Assembly (NCBI GenBank): GCA_038502395.1
Contig: JARJIL010000006.1
Coordinates: forward strand, 43,242,501-43,306,500
DNA from: Dittrichia graveolens
Taxonomy: Eukaryota; Streptophyta; Magnoliopsida; Asterales; Asteraceae
Length of the DNA: 64,000 bases
Direction: 5' to 3'
Positions within the stretch are counted from its first letter, which is position 1; each line of letters starts with the position of its first letter. Below, one piece after another: positions 54,727-64,000 of the stretch. The position numbers and the translations under genes are program-made. A model generated the notes under the pieces. That model searched no databases. It worked only from the letters and a program-made list of their open reading frames with translations, and was not told where the DNA came from.

Positions 54727-55554
54727 CTATGAAATAGAGGTCATTACGGGCGTTCCGGCAGCGTCACGAAGACGTGCAAGTGGTGATCGTGTCCTAGCGA
54801 AAGATTGAAATCCAGTTAAGATTGACGCTAGACTCGATTGTGCACGAAATGACGATGTGGACGGGGGAGGCAGTTCACTAATTTCAAAGCTAGCAAACTC
54901 CAAATGAGTTGCCGACTGAGTATGTGATGATTCCCCGTGGAATGAAACTACTTCCAGTTGAGTGAAAGCAAAGTGGCTGGTGGGGTGAGGTTCATGAACT
55001 GGTGGGATGCAAGTGTCTGTTTCAATACCAGCCGGAATAGTGTCCCGACCGGTAGTAGATGAGGCTTCCCGGCTTTCTGGTTTTGGGGTACTCTCACCCT
55101 TTTTCTTTTCTCTCTCATCCTCACTATCACTAACCACAGCATCCAATTCTACATCTTCTCTTTCCGTTAAAGGTACATCACCAAAGGTGGCAGATATGTC
55201 GGACAGGTCATGATGGATGTCCTCTTGGTGATCAGATAATTGTGTCGTGCCATTGGATTCAGCACGGACAGGGGAAGGTAGCGGGCCAAAAGAGATTGAC
55301 TGCCCGGAGGAGGAGGATTCTGTTTGAGTCCTTTCCATGGAGGACTTATTCGCTGATTCGGCATGGGTGGAGGTCTCTGAATCATTGATCACCACTCCTT
55401 CACTCTCTCGTATTTCTTCTCCCTCACCACTTCCACCACCCCTCTCTTCTGATTGTTCCCTCTCAATCACAACCCTGCTCGGGGCACCCCTGCGCACCCG
55501 AGCCTTGAGACCACTAGGACCCTCACCTGGTGCTACTGCTCCCGGGGCAGGCAC
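54727..55554 (-). pseudogene. C3 accessory region, acidic low-complexity part
   Basis: A 275-residue open segment rich in E, S, G, T and P (EREQSEERGGGSGEGEEIRE, then SDSEDEREKKKGES). It ends in a more ordered phrase (ASILTGFQSFARTRSPLARL). No domain is recognised. Overlapping open frames on the other strand are due to composition. It lies between the N-terminal module (56022-56471) and the coiled-coil part in one orientation, so a linker of the accessory protein is the simplest reading. Confidence 0.5.
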
Positions 55555-55559
55555 AACCG

Positions 55560-56471
55560 GCTCTGGTGTGCCAGAGGAGCGATCCTATTCTCCCTCATAT
55601 ACTCACGCACAGCCTCACTCTCTTGATGTAAGATTCAAAGAAGGGAAATAGGAACCGGCATGGGAACTATGTTAGGTAAGTCTCTGATGCGTAAAAATCT
55701 GGTTATGCGTTGTACTTGGACTTGCGGGTTATTGAGTCACTGGGGAATGGTGTGGTAGGTTTCCAGATCGGTGGCGATAAAAATGGTAAGGAATCATTGG
55801 AAGGGTATGAAGGTTTTCTGGCGGGTGGTGTCCTTTTCCTTAACCATTCGTACAGTTTCCTCAAAGATGATTGTGCCGTAGTCAAGGTGACCATGGTAAG
55901 CAACACCAGCCAACAACAGCAGAGAGTAGTAGGATCTACCATCAGTACCCCGATGAATGCTAGTAAGGGTACGTGAGATTATAGTAGCAATCGTCTGCTA
56001 GAGAGGCGCAAGGTTTGTTCGTCAATATTGGTGAATCTGGTTCAGCTCCCCGTTATATCCAAGACCTCGGACTAGGTCAAGTACCGCATCGACCACGGGA
56101 TTTTCATCAAAGTCAGCTTTGTCAGGGTAGTGATCGGCAGTGGGTAGATCCAGTATGTTTCTAAGTCTGACAGCAGAAAGAGTTATGCGGACATTTTTAA
56201 TTCTCCCACGGAGGCACTTGTGTCCCAAGCGAGTGACACCCTCTGTAAAGGTATACCACAGTTGTTGCAAGTAGAGTTCAGGTACATGGGTGGGTGATGT
56301 GTTTGGGTTTTCAGTTATGTCCTGGTGGAGAGGATGGGCATGGAAGATTTCTGAGATTATAGGGATTTTGGTATCTGTCTCCAAGTCAAAGTATAGGTTG
56401 TTGCTGAGTGTTTCAAGCCTGTCAGCAACGGGGACAAGGCTGTCCTCAGGAAGGGGTTGGTTGGCTGCCAT
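55560..56471 (-). pseudogene. C3 accessory region, N-terminal module, frameshifted
   Basis: The 149-residue segment from the ATG at 56471 contains PELYLQQLWYTF, LRGRIKNVRITLSAVRLRNI, LDLPTADHY, FDENPVVDAVLDLV, LGYNGEL and IHQY. By spacing it is a relative of the C1 module at 7302-7787 and a form I recall from other composite elements. After TGA at 56022 the sense continues with a frameshift into 55703-55942 and then fades, with further stops. A start at 56471 agrees with the conserved N-terminal phrase and the start of a low-complexity leader upstream. Function unknown. Confidence 0.7.
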
Positions 56472-56659
56472 CTGTCACAGGTAATATAGATCAGATTAGT
56501 ACAAGAGAAGCAAGTAGTATTGAATGCACATGTGAATGTGTGTGTGAATATGTGTTTTGGGTTTCAATGCACATGTGAATGTTGGACTTTGACTTTGACC
56601 TTGGCTTGACTATGAATTTTGACCCTTAATTGGAGTACTTTGGAATCAAGTCAGAAATT

Positions 56660-57265
56660 GTGTAAGTGTTGAAACTCGGATGGACTTTCATGTGAAAGTC
56701 GGATGGACTTTCATGTGAAAGTCGCATGAGGTAAGAGTCAAGTGAATGTCGCATGAAAATTTGGAAGTAAAGGTCGCATGGGTGAAATTTGACTTGAAAG
56801 TCGCATAGTATTGAAAGTCGGATAGACTTTCATTCGAAGGTCGGATGGACTCAAAAGTCGCATGGGTTTGAAAGTTGGATGGACTTTCATTTGAAAGTCG
56901 GATGGACTTGAAAATTCGCATGGTTTTGAAAGTCGGATGGACTTCCTTTTGAAAGTCGGATGGACTACGTGCACTCGAAAGTCGGGTGAACAAAGTTCAT
57001 GCGAAAGTCGGATGAATAGAATTCATCCGAAAGTCGGATGGACAATAGTCATTCGAAAGTTGCATGGAATAAATTTTCAAAGTCGGATAGACTAAGTTCA
57101 TGCGAAAGTCGCATAGTCCAACTTCATCCGAAAGTCGCATAGAATAGTAGTTTCTTTCGAAAGTCGCATGGAGTAATTTTCCTTATTCGAAAGTCACATA
57201 GGACAAAGTTCATCCGAAAGTCGGATAGACCAAATTCATCCAACAGTTGGATGATTCCATTTTCT
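56660..57265 (-). repeat. C3 island: about 25 GTCGGAT/GTCGCAT units
   Basis: Units of GAAAGTCGGATGGACTTTC type every 20-30 bases, mixing GGAT and GCAT forms. CATCCGA-AAG-TCGGATG at 57024-57040 is a hairpin with 7-bp arms. It lies between the candidate spacer TATA box and the accessory ATG. Confidence 0.92.
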
Positions 57266-57860
57266 TTCATGCGACTGTTAAGAATACTTAACCCATTTGA
57301 ACCAAGTGAAAATCAATTTTCAACTATGAGTAAGTTTGTGGGCTCAAGTTGAGTGCCAAATGACTCGGATTTCATCCCAAAACAACTGTGTGCTTGCAAT
57401 TCTACCCAAACAACCTCTAAACATTGCAATTTCATACTTCCAAGAACCCTGTTCTTCAAGACGAAGAACAATACCCAAGAACTTAAAAAAATTCATTTGT
57501 TTCGATCCAGTGTGATTTTGTATGTCACTTTAGTTCCACTATGTTCGCAAACATCCAAATGTTACTATATGCCCTTCAAACACAACAACTCACGCCATTT
57601 AGGGTGTTTTTTATTCAAAAACACAGAAGAACCCAACTGTTCGATAATAGGGGTTAAGAAGAACAAAAGAACTCGAATCTTGACACCTAAATGTGCATAT
57701 GTTTCAACATTTCTTAATGAATTCATCTTACCTTTCTGTTTAGAGTTGAATAAACACAAGATTTTCACAAGTTAAGACTTTCGATTGAAAGGCAATTGAG
57801 AGAAAGAAAAGATGAACAGTGTATTTTCTTTTTCAAGTTTTGAAATGTTTGGAAGTGTGA
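57266..57860 (-). other. C3 spacer, leader-like, no gene
   Basis: A+T-rich DNA. The plus-strand ORF at 57353-57775 has no family features. The minus strand carries the sequence downstream of the candidate internal TATA box. Confidence 0.45.
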
Positions 57861-57883
57861 AAGGAGAGAAAGATCGGATAGTT

Positions 57884-57959
57884 CTATTTATAGACTATCC
57901 GACTTTCGGATGGGTCGGGGCTTATCCGACAGTCGGATTGACTCTGTTGGGCCCAAACT
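57884..57959 (-). promoter_or_regulatory. Candidate internal promoter of the C3 accessory region
   Basis: CTATAAATAG on the minus strand (57884-57893) is a good TATA box. Just upstream, on the same strand, lie three CCGA/TCGG pairs (57897-57938) and TGGGCCCAAACT (plus-strand reading, 57948-57959), a 12-mer that also stands upstream of the TATA-like box in the C3 LTR. Activity is inferred. Confidence 0.5.
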
Positions 57960-58269
57960 TGATGATTGGCCCAGTCCATTTGTTTTGCCCCAAGGCTTAG
58001 AATTAATCATTATTTAAGCCCAAAAAGGTTAAAAATAGTTGTTCCTTCTTTTTATTGTTTTCTACTATATTATAAAAGACATAAAATAGACATCTGACAA
58101 ATAATCATCTGAAATGAATTCTGAACATTTCTCCCCTACACGAATGCACGGAAAGCATTTGTGTTAACTAGTGAACCGCACTGCTCCCCCTAGACAGGAG
58201 CATCCGTATAGCTGCACAGAGAGCAAAAACAACGCGTAAATCTGTTCAAGAAAGGAAAACGATAATGAA

Positions 58270-59020
58270 TTATAGCTTGAGATTCAGCATTCCAATCTTG
58301 GATACCAGAAATGAAAATCGGGCTTCGTCCAGTGGTTTAGTGAACAGACCAGCCAGTTGATTATCAGTGGGAACGTACTGTAGTTCGATCAGACCTTTTT
58401 CCACGTTGTGTTTCAAGAAATGATACCTGATATCGATGTGCTTGGTTTTAGAGTGATGGACAGGATTGCAAGAAATGGCAATTGCACTCTTAGAATCACA
58501 CAATAGTGGAATCTTAGAGTAGGTAAGACCAAAGTCCCGCAGTTGTTCGCATCCACAGACTCTGTGAATAGCAACTGGCAGCAGCCACAAATTCAGCTTC
58601 AGCAGTTGATGTAGACACACAGTTTTGTTTTTTTGAACTCCAGCAGACCAATCGATCTCCCAAGAAGTGTGCACTCCCTAACGTGCTTTTCCTATCCAAC
58701 ATACACCCGACATAATCCGAGTTGGAGTACCCAAGCAATTCGAATGATGAGTCACGGGGATACCACAAACCAAGGTTAGGGGTCCCTTTCAGGTATTTGA
58801 GGATACGTTTCACAGCAAGTAGATGTGTTTCTTTTGGATTTTCCTGAAAACGAGCACAGAGACACGTAAAAAACATTATGTCTGGTCTACTAGCTGTTAG
58901 GTAAAGTAAAGAGCCAATCATTCCCCGATAGGTTTTCAAGTCAATTGCCTTTCCGTCAGGATTAGCAGACAACTTGGTTTTGGAAGACATGGGGGTGGAT
59001 TTGGACGAGCAGTCAGACAT
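58270..59020 (-). pseudogene. C3 RNase H, end of pol
   Basis: Two overlapping frames. 58514-59020 starts in the RT-RNase H connection (YRGMIGSLLYLTASRPDIMF, YLKGTPNLGLWYP) and contains YSNSDYVG and DRKSTLGSAHFLG, then TAEAEFVAAASCYSQ. 58270-58674 continues in another frame with LCDSKSAIAIS and DNQLAGLFTKPLDEARF. The first acidic residue reads YSNSD (family YSDSD). A frameshift near 58560 and a gap to RT make it inactive. The natural TAA is at 58270-58272. Confidence 0.85.
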
Positions 59021-60593
59021 TCATATTTTCTTAACAATCGTTAATATATTTAGACTAATTTATGAAAATGTCATTAGAAAGTTGTTTAACTTCTAAGCCG
59101 AGGAAGAAATTCATTTATGCCATCATGCTCATTTCAAAGTTGCTCGCCATTAGTTTTGAAAACTCTAGACTGTACTGTGGGTTCGTAGAGCCAAATATAA
59201 TATCGTCTACATATATCTAGACTAAGATATAGTCATCCCCAATTTTCCTTGTGAAGAGAGTGGTGTCGATTTATCCCTTCGAGTAGCCTTCACGAAACAG
59301 ATAGGCCGATAGACTATCATACCAAGCCCGTGGAGCTTGCTTGAGTCCGTAGAGGGCCTTATCAAGTATGTAGACATCATTTGGTCTTTTGGTATCAACA
59401 AATCCTTCTAGTTGAGATACATAGACTTCCTCCTTAAGGATTCCATTCAGAAATGCCGTTTTGACATCCATCTGATATACCTTGAAGTCCCTGTAAGCAG
59501 CGTACGCGAGAAATACTCGGATGGCTTCAATACGGGCAACAGGAGCGAAGGTTTCATCATAGTCAATACCCTCCTGCTGGTTGTATCCTTTTGCTACCAG
59601 TCTAGCTTTGTTTCGAATCACCACACTGTCGGAATCTTTCGTGTTCTTGATGACCCACTTGGTGCTAACAATTGTCTTGTCGTTGGGTCGAGGCACTAGT
59701 CTCCAAACCTTTAAACGCGTGAACTGATCTAACTTCTCTTGCATAGCAAGAATCCAGTCTGGGTCCTGCAGGGAATCAGCAGTTCGTGTTGGTTCTATCA
59801 AACTAAGAAAGCTAGAGAACTGACACTCATTTGTTGTGGCAGATCTGGTCTGAACGCCGGCATCTTTGTCTCCAATGATTTGCGTTTCAGGATGTGCAGC
59901 AGTCCACTTGGTGATATGGGGAATGGGCTTATCAGCTATCCCATCACTGGCATCCTGAGGGAAGAATTCATCTAGTTGTTGTTGAATAGATGTTTCGCCC
60001 TCAGGAGTAGATGACTCTAGGATGGACTGAGGTGTAGTGTCCTCGTGGTCCTCAGTGTCATCATCGTTAGCAGTGTGCACTATTGAGTTGGATGCAGTGT
60101 ACCGTTCACCCAAAACAAAGAATGGGTCGGTAGATGAATTAACAGGTCCTGATGTAGATGCAGTAGCTGTTTGCTCTGTGAGTTCAAGGGATTCCTGAAC
60201 GACATCTGTAGGCCTGTCAATAGGTACACAATTACTTCCAGAGTCATCATCATCCAAGAAATCAAATATATACTTTAAGTCTGAAGATTCATTTGCATGT
60301 GATATATTTGTTTCTTGTCGATTAAGTCCCGGTCCTGAACTGATGTGTTCAGAAACAATTGCAGGTGACTCATGAGACAAAGATGTGGTGGTTATAGTAT
60401 CATCAAAAGTCACGTTAATACTTTTAATCACAACATTTATTTGTTTGTTTAACACACGAAACACTTTAGACTCAGAAGAATAACCTAGGAAAATTCCCTC
60501 ATCTACTTTGGGGTCGAATTTTCCTAGATTAGCCTTTTCATTAAGGACAAAGCACCGATTACCAAACACGTGAAAGTGTTTAATATTGGGCAC
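59021..60593 (-). pseudogene. C3 reverse transcriptase
   Basis: The 440-residue open segment 59271-60593 starts in the integrase C-terminus (FLGYSSESKVFRVL), has an acidic serine-rich linker and the RT N-part (MQEKLDQFTRLKVWRLVPRP, VYQMDVKTAFLNG, LYGLKQAPRAWYD). A stop near 59271 follows YSKG. The catalytic YVDDIIFGS remains readable at about 59180-59220, but TAG/TAA codons surround it and the thumb has been shortened. This is a clear RT pseudogene. It copies the C1 RT arrangement. Confidence 0.87.
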
Positions 60594-61256
60594 TCTGCCA
60601 TTGCCAGTTCATTGGGAGTTTTGTTAAAGCGACGGTGTAAAATTGTTCGGTTTTGAGTGTAGCATGCTGTGTTGACCGCTTCTGCCAAATAGGAAGGTGG
60701 TAAATCAGCATAGGACAACATGGTTTGAGCTGCTTCTACAAGCGTTCGATTCCTTCGTTCAACAACTCCATTTTGTTCTGGAGTATACGCTGCTAAGAAT
60801 TGATGCATGATTCCCACTAAGTCAAGAAAGGAATCCAAGACTTTGTTCTTGAATTCGGTGCCATTGTCGGTCCGGATGGTACCCACTTTTCCTTGCGATT
60901 GATTCTACACCTGTTTAAGGAACGAGATATTGTACATGAAGCTTCATCCTTCGTTTTCAAAAAATTGACCCACGTGTACCTCGAGTAGTCATCAACTATC
61001 ACAAGAATGTACTTCTTCCCATTCCGAGACTGAACCCTCATCAGCCCACATAAGTCCATGTGCAACAGTTGGAGAGGTGCTTTGTGCTGGACACCTGTTT
61101 GATTTTGTGAGATGCCCTTTTCATTTTACCGCTCTCACAGTGTTCACATAGGTGTTCCTTTTCAAACTTCAGCTTAGGCAATCCGCGAACTAAATCACCG
61201 TAGACTAGTTTGTTGATATTTTTAAAGTTTAGGTGAGATAGTTTGCGATGCCATAT
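60524..61256 (-). pseudogene. C3 integrase
   Basis: The zinc module (WHRKLSHLNFKNIN, then CEHCESGKMK) precedes the core. LLHMDLCGL-type and VIVDDYSRYTWV phrases are in 60817-61065; RTDNGTEFKN and QNGVVERRNRTLVEAAQTM are in 60524-60886. The D, D and E residues are all readable but lie in different frames, with a frameshift near 60890 and a TAG replacing the tryptophan before the zinc module. It would insert element DNA into chromosomes if intact. Confidence 0.85.
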
Positions 61257-61694
61257 CTAGGTGAGCTCTGATGAGGCCTTGGACAGAAGACAAACTGACT
61301 GTTTTCCTTCCAGGTCTGCTAGATCAATAGTGTACAGATTTGACCTTCTGGACCCAGTCCGTACCACATCTCCATTCTCAGTCTTAACTAAGCAGGTTTT
61401 GGCCTTGAAGTTAACTTCTAACCCCTTGTCACAAAACTGCCCAATACTGAACAGATTGTGTCCCAATCCCTCCACATATGATACCTTGCTTATTTTTATA
61501 TTTTCTTTTATAATGTCTCCAGTTCCCATTATTGGTGCCACATGGTCGTTCCCAAAACGAACATTTCTCGAGTATTTAGGGACGTAGTTCGTGAGGAGAA
61601 CCTTTTCGCCCGTCATATGTTTCGAACAACCGGAGTCCAGGTACCACCTGCTAGATATCTGCACATTGAAGACAAAAGTTGTTGAGGTACCCAT
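61257..61694 (-). CDS. C3 protease and start of GAG-pre-integrase
   Basis: A 145-residue segment with an intact copia protease site (WYLDSGCSKHMTG) and its usual strands (VRFGNDHVAPIMGTGDI, VEGLGHNLFSIGQFCDKG). It ends in LLSKASSELT and TAG. The MGTSTTF start is not the true one: the polyprotein enters from gag, and ATGTGCAG just before the conserved part looks like an acceptor splice site. The protein cuts the gag-pol polyprotein. Confidence 0.85.
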   Translation of the reverse strand: MGTSTTFVFNVQISSRWYLDSGCSKHMTGEKVLLTNYVPKYSRNVRFGNDHVAPIMGTGDIIKENIKISKVSYVEGLGHNLFSIGQFCDKGLEVNFKAKTCLVKTENGDVVRTGSRRSNLYTIDLADLEGKQSVCLLSKASSELT

Positions 61695-61786
61695 TGTGTA
61701 GTGGGTCCTTGGCTGTTAGCAAAAACAACAGTATCACATGTTGTGTCAATTAATGAATTCGTTGCTTGTGTGTTTGGAGTACAAAC

Positions 61787-63526
61787 TTATGAGATTGTTT
61801 GGGGTTGGGACGGTAATGGTGTTATGCTTTCTTTGGATATGGCAGGGGTGTAAATTGCTTTTGATGTGCTGATAGGTTGTTCAATTACCACGTGATTACA
61901 ACTGTTTGGTAGTGAGTCATCATCGTCGATGTATTCACTTTGTTTTTTTGAACTTCTTGTTTCGGTTGTTGCTATTATCACTTTGGTGGGTTTATGTTGA
62001 ACTGTTGGTTGTTTATGCTGTGAGACTTGAGTTTTCTTACTCATTAGATTTGTGAAATGTGGTTTGACAGCATTTTGATTGGCGTGATTCCAATTGTTGT
62101 AGTATCTGCGATTTGGAGTCCATGAAGTGTGTCGATTGGTGGGATTTGATCCAGAATTATGCTTAGAGGGTACACTTTCATTACTCATTTGGAATCTTGC
62201 TCTTGTGGAGCGTTTCTTTCGCCAATAGGTAATCTTGTTACCTTTTCTGTTTATGAAGGATGCTTGTTCATGAGTTGATTTAAAAGATTTATAATTAGGA
62301 TTTGGTTTAATTCCACGATTCTTTTGGTCATCATCATACACACAGTGATAAGCACAATGACCATCAACACAACCATCACTCACGCAAAATATTTCAGTTT
62401 GAACATAATTAATTGGAGTTCGAACAGGTTTGACATTCAAAATAGACGAGTCATTACAGAGTAATAGAGTTGTTTGTTTATTGAAGTTGGCAGGATAAAT
62501 CAAACACTCTTCGTCTTTTCTTTCTCCATCCTTCTCTTCAGACTTCTTCCTCCATCCAAAAGTTTGCTTTCTCTCGCTCTTCACATTGGCACCTAGATGG
62601 ACACTTGGGTTAGAAGTAGACATTGCCAATTGATCATTTTTCGTACGAGAGTGAAGTGTTTGTTTCGTTATTTGTTTTGTTTTGGATTTGAGTGATCTTG
62701 AGGTACCTGTCTTATGTGATAACCGTGCATCAATTACCTTGGATTTTCCCTTTAAGTTGGTGGACTCAGTTGTTTGCATTTTGAAAAAGTTGTTCTCAAG
62801 TGAATTAAGTTTTTCGTGAAGGGTGAACAATGACTTTTCCGATTTTCTGCATTTTTCGCAATCTTTATCAGGATTTATTAACAACACATCATTTGCATAT
62901 ATGTTGGATCTTGAATTTGCAGATGAAAAACATTCACCTCTTTGCACGTGTGGAATCGGGGTTTCGGACGTGCTCAGAGCAGTGGAATTTTGTGACTGGG
63001 CATTTTCAGTTGCAAGGTGGTCAATCATGTTATGAAGAATTGCTTTCTCAAAGTCAAAAATGATGGATCTATGGACAAGTTCAAGTTCAACTAATTCAAG
63101 GTGTCGCTGTAGATCCATATGAGGGATATAGATGCAAGGCACTGGTGGGGAGTCCGTGATTGATGGTAAGGACTCCATTTCTGATTGAGAGTAACTTTGG
63201 AAGTAGTCATCAGAGAATGTGGGTTTGAAAACTTCGGTTATGTATGAATGATTTAGGATTTCGTAGTCGTATGAGGTTGAAGCTCTATTTTTGATGCGTC
63301 TCTTGTGTTCCTCCTCAGCGAGTTCGTCAACTTGTCCAACGAATACCATTTTCTCTGTTAACCCCAGATTCATGCTTTCAAAGTCATATAGTTGTTTAGC
63401 ACTTATCTTATCACTTATGTGTGGATTAACGTAACCTAAACCTTCGTATGTCCATTTTGAGAATTTAACATCCTTAGGTTTGTTTAGAAAAATGGTTTGT
63501 TCCGTTTGATCTCTTTTAATTAACAA
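61787..63526 (-). CDS. C3 gag, C-terminal region
   Basis: A 579-residue open segment in phase with 63548-63991 across one TAG (63548-63550). It is acidic at first (FVGQVDELAEEEHKRRIKNR), then S/T/K rich with a helix (CEKCRKSEKSLFTLHEKLNS). Two cysteines and two histidines in CVSDGCVDGHCAYHC may be a knuckle-like cluster, but no canonical CCHC is visible. It ends before WVPQ and the protease. The long gag tail resembles the gag tail of C1 in layout. Particle assembly is inferred from position. Confidence 0.7.
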   Translation of the reverse strand: MLIKRDQTEQTIFLNKPKDVKFSKWTYEGLGYVNPHISDKISAKQLYDFESMNLGLTEKMVFVGQVDELAEEEHKRRIKNRASTSYDYEILNHSYITEVFKPTFSDDYFQSYSQSEMESLPSITDSPPVPCIYIPHMDLQRHLELVELELVHRSIIFDFEKAILHNMIDHLATENAQSQNSTALSTSETPIPHVQRGECFSSANSRSNIYANDVLLINPDKDCEKCRKSEKSLFTLHEKLNSLENNFFKMQTTESTNLKGKSKVIDARLSHKTGTSRSLKSKTKQITKQTLHSRTKNDQLAMSTSNPSVHLGANVKSERKQTFGWRKKSEEKDGERKDEECLIYPANFNKQTTLLLCNDSSILNVKPVRTPINYVQTEIFCVSDGCVDGHCAYHCVYDDDQKNRGIKPNPNYKSFKSTHEQASFINRKGNKITYWRKKRSTRARFQMSNESVPSKHNSGSNPTNRHTSWTPNRRYYNNWNHANQNAVKPHFTNLMSKKTQVSQHKQPTVQHKPTKVIIATTETRSSKKQSEYIDDDDSLPNSCNHVVIEQPISTSKAIYTPAISKESITPLPSQPQTIS

Positions 63527-63547
63527 GTCTTCGGGATATTTTATTTT

Positions 63548-63991
63548 TTAGTATAGTTGGCATCGTTCCTTTTGCAAAAATTTGAAATCTTCTTCAACTG
63601 AGATCTTGGCCGCTTTTAAGTTATGAATGATTACCTCGTCTTCACTTCTTAAGGTGTTCGGTTCATTTTCTTTTGCGGTTAATTCTGATTGAAGATTGTC
63701 TAAGTTAGATGTTGATTTATTTTTTATTCTATGCTCTAACTTAGTGATTTTACGGTTTTGTCTTTCGATGTGTTTAACTAATGTTTGTGCATACTCAATG
63801 TTTATCTTTCCAGAAACACCTGCATCATCATTCTGAGTTTCTTCAAACTCATCATCACCATCAGCTTCATTATCATCCTCATCATTTGAGGAGCCCTCAT
63901 CTTGAGCCATCAAACAAAAGTGTGCTTCATCAGATCCATCATCATTTGAATCATCAGTATCTGTCAGAAATCGATCTTCTTCTACTAGCAT
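63548..63991 (-). CDS. C3 gag, acidic and coiled-coil part (cut by the window end)
   Basis: A 147-residue visible segment. It begins with an acidic block (DDSNDDGSDEAHFCLMAQDE), typical of the part behind the gag core in SIRE-like elements (CLMA phrase), and continues as a charged helix (VKHIERQNRKITKLEHRIKN), probably a coiled coil. The gag core and the knuckle would lie beyond 64000. The frame ends at TAG 63548-63550, and the next segment continues in phase. The start at 63991 is only the first methionine in view. Confidence 0.7.
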   Translation of the reverse strand: MLVEEDRFLTDTDDSNDDGSDEAHFCLMAQDEGSSNDEDDNEADGDDEFEETQNDDAGVSGKINIEYAQTLVKHIERQNRKITKLEHRIKNKSTSNLDNLQSELTAKENEPNTLRSEDEVIIHNLKAAKISVEEDFKFLQKERCQLY

Positions 63992-64000
63992 TGCTCTCCC

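Larger units (their letters stand above)
50223..64000 (-). mobile_element. C3: Ty1/copia element with accessory region, running past the window
   Basis: Minus strand: 3' LTR (split by a solo LTR), polypurine tract, a 3.7 kb accessory region, a 1.8 kb spacer with a repeat array, then RNase H, RT, integrase, protease and gag. The 5' LTR lies beyond 64000. It sits next to the tandem array. The organisation repeats that of C1 but the sequence is divergent. Many stops and frameshifts. Confidence 0.9.

Noticed and set aside
53745..55651. Plus-strand frames opposite the C3 accessory region
   Set aside because: They mirror the low-complexity minus-strand frames and have no recognisable domain.
56660..57265. 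CRISPR or minisatellite of a host gene
   Set aside because: Spacing is irregular and the array lies inside a copia element between pol and the accessory frame.
57353..57775. 140-codon plus-strand frame
   Set aside because: It lies in the C3 spacer opposite to the element, with low-complexity composition and no family motif.
1..64000. tRNA, rRNA or organelle insertions
   Set aside because: The only tRNA-like matches are the primer binding sites; no cloverleaf or rRNA core was seen by eye.

Overview
The window is plant nuclear DNA made almost entirely of nested, mostly decayed transposable elements. I find no tRNA, rRNA, CRISPR or convincing host gene. The elements are LTR retrotransposons primed by initiator-Met tRNA, plus hAT, CACTA-like and MITE elements. 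Two of them carry accessory open frames with motifs that I recall (not searched) as common in retroelement proteins of Asteraceae such as Tanacetum, Artemisia and lettuce. A heterochromatic region of an Asteraceae genome is the best guess.

Layout. 1-19137: G1, a plus-strand Ty3/gypsy chromovirus (Tekay-like), split by C1, an 11.3 kb minus-strand Ty1/copia element (4000-15331). G1 itself sits in G2, another plus-strand gypsy whose pol tail and 3' LTR run from 19138 to 21957. 22038-24111: a non-autonomous hAT-type element with a perfect 8-bp target duplication. 24175-26556: LTR and 3' leader of a minus-strand gypsy of Tat/Athila type. 26557-28901: the gag/protease end of copia C2. 28902-36293: gypsy G3 (minus). 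36294-39613: the 5' end of a non-coding gypsy derivative, G4. 39614-45480: A+T-rich DNA with MITEs, foldbacks and (TA)n tracts. 45500-46480: an LTR fragment. 46850-50214: a tandem repeat of about 351-364 bp, interrupted by a 1.8 kb solo LTR. 50223-64000: copia C3 (minus, running past the window end), with a 2.1 kb solo LTR inside its own LTR.

How the parts work. Each autonomous-type element encodes gag (RNA packaging), protease, integrase, reverse transcriptase and RNase H. All show stops or frameshifts. C1 and C3 also carry, after pol and a non-coding spacer, a long accessory frame of unknown function in the position of the env-like gene of SIRE-type elements.

Main hunt result. Almost every retroelement family here carries its own island of short perfect inverted repeats (about 5-9 bp arms, short loops), different in each family: TCGGA/TCCGA, TAACAGTT/AACTGTTA, GGGCACG/CGTGCCC, TGTACGGCCGTACA, ATCGACCGT, AGTTCACG/CGTGAACT and CATCCGA/TCGGATG. 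In the gypsy LTRs the island lies a few hundred bases downstream of the TATA box, so in the transcribed leader. In C1 and C3 islands lie in the spacer between pol and the accessory frame, next to a TATA box. In C1 the same motif also crowds upstream of the LTR TATA box. This suggests an internal promoter for the accessory gene built from the same parts as the LTR promoter.
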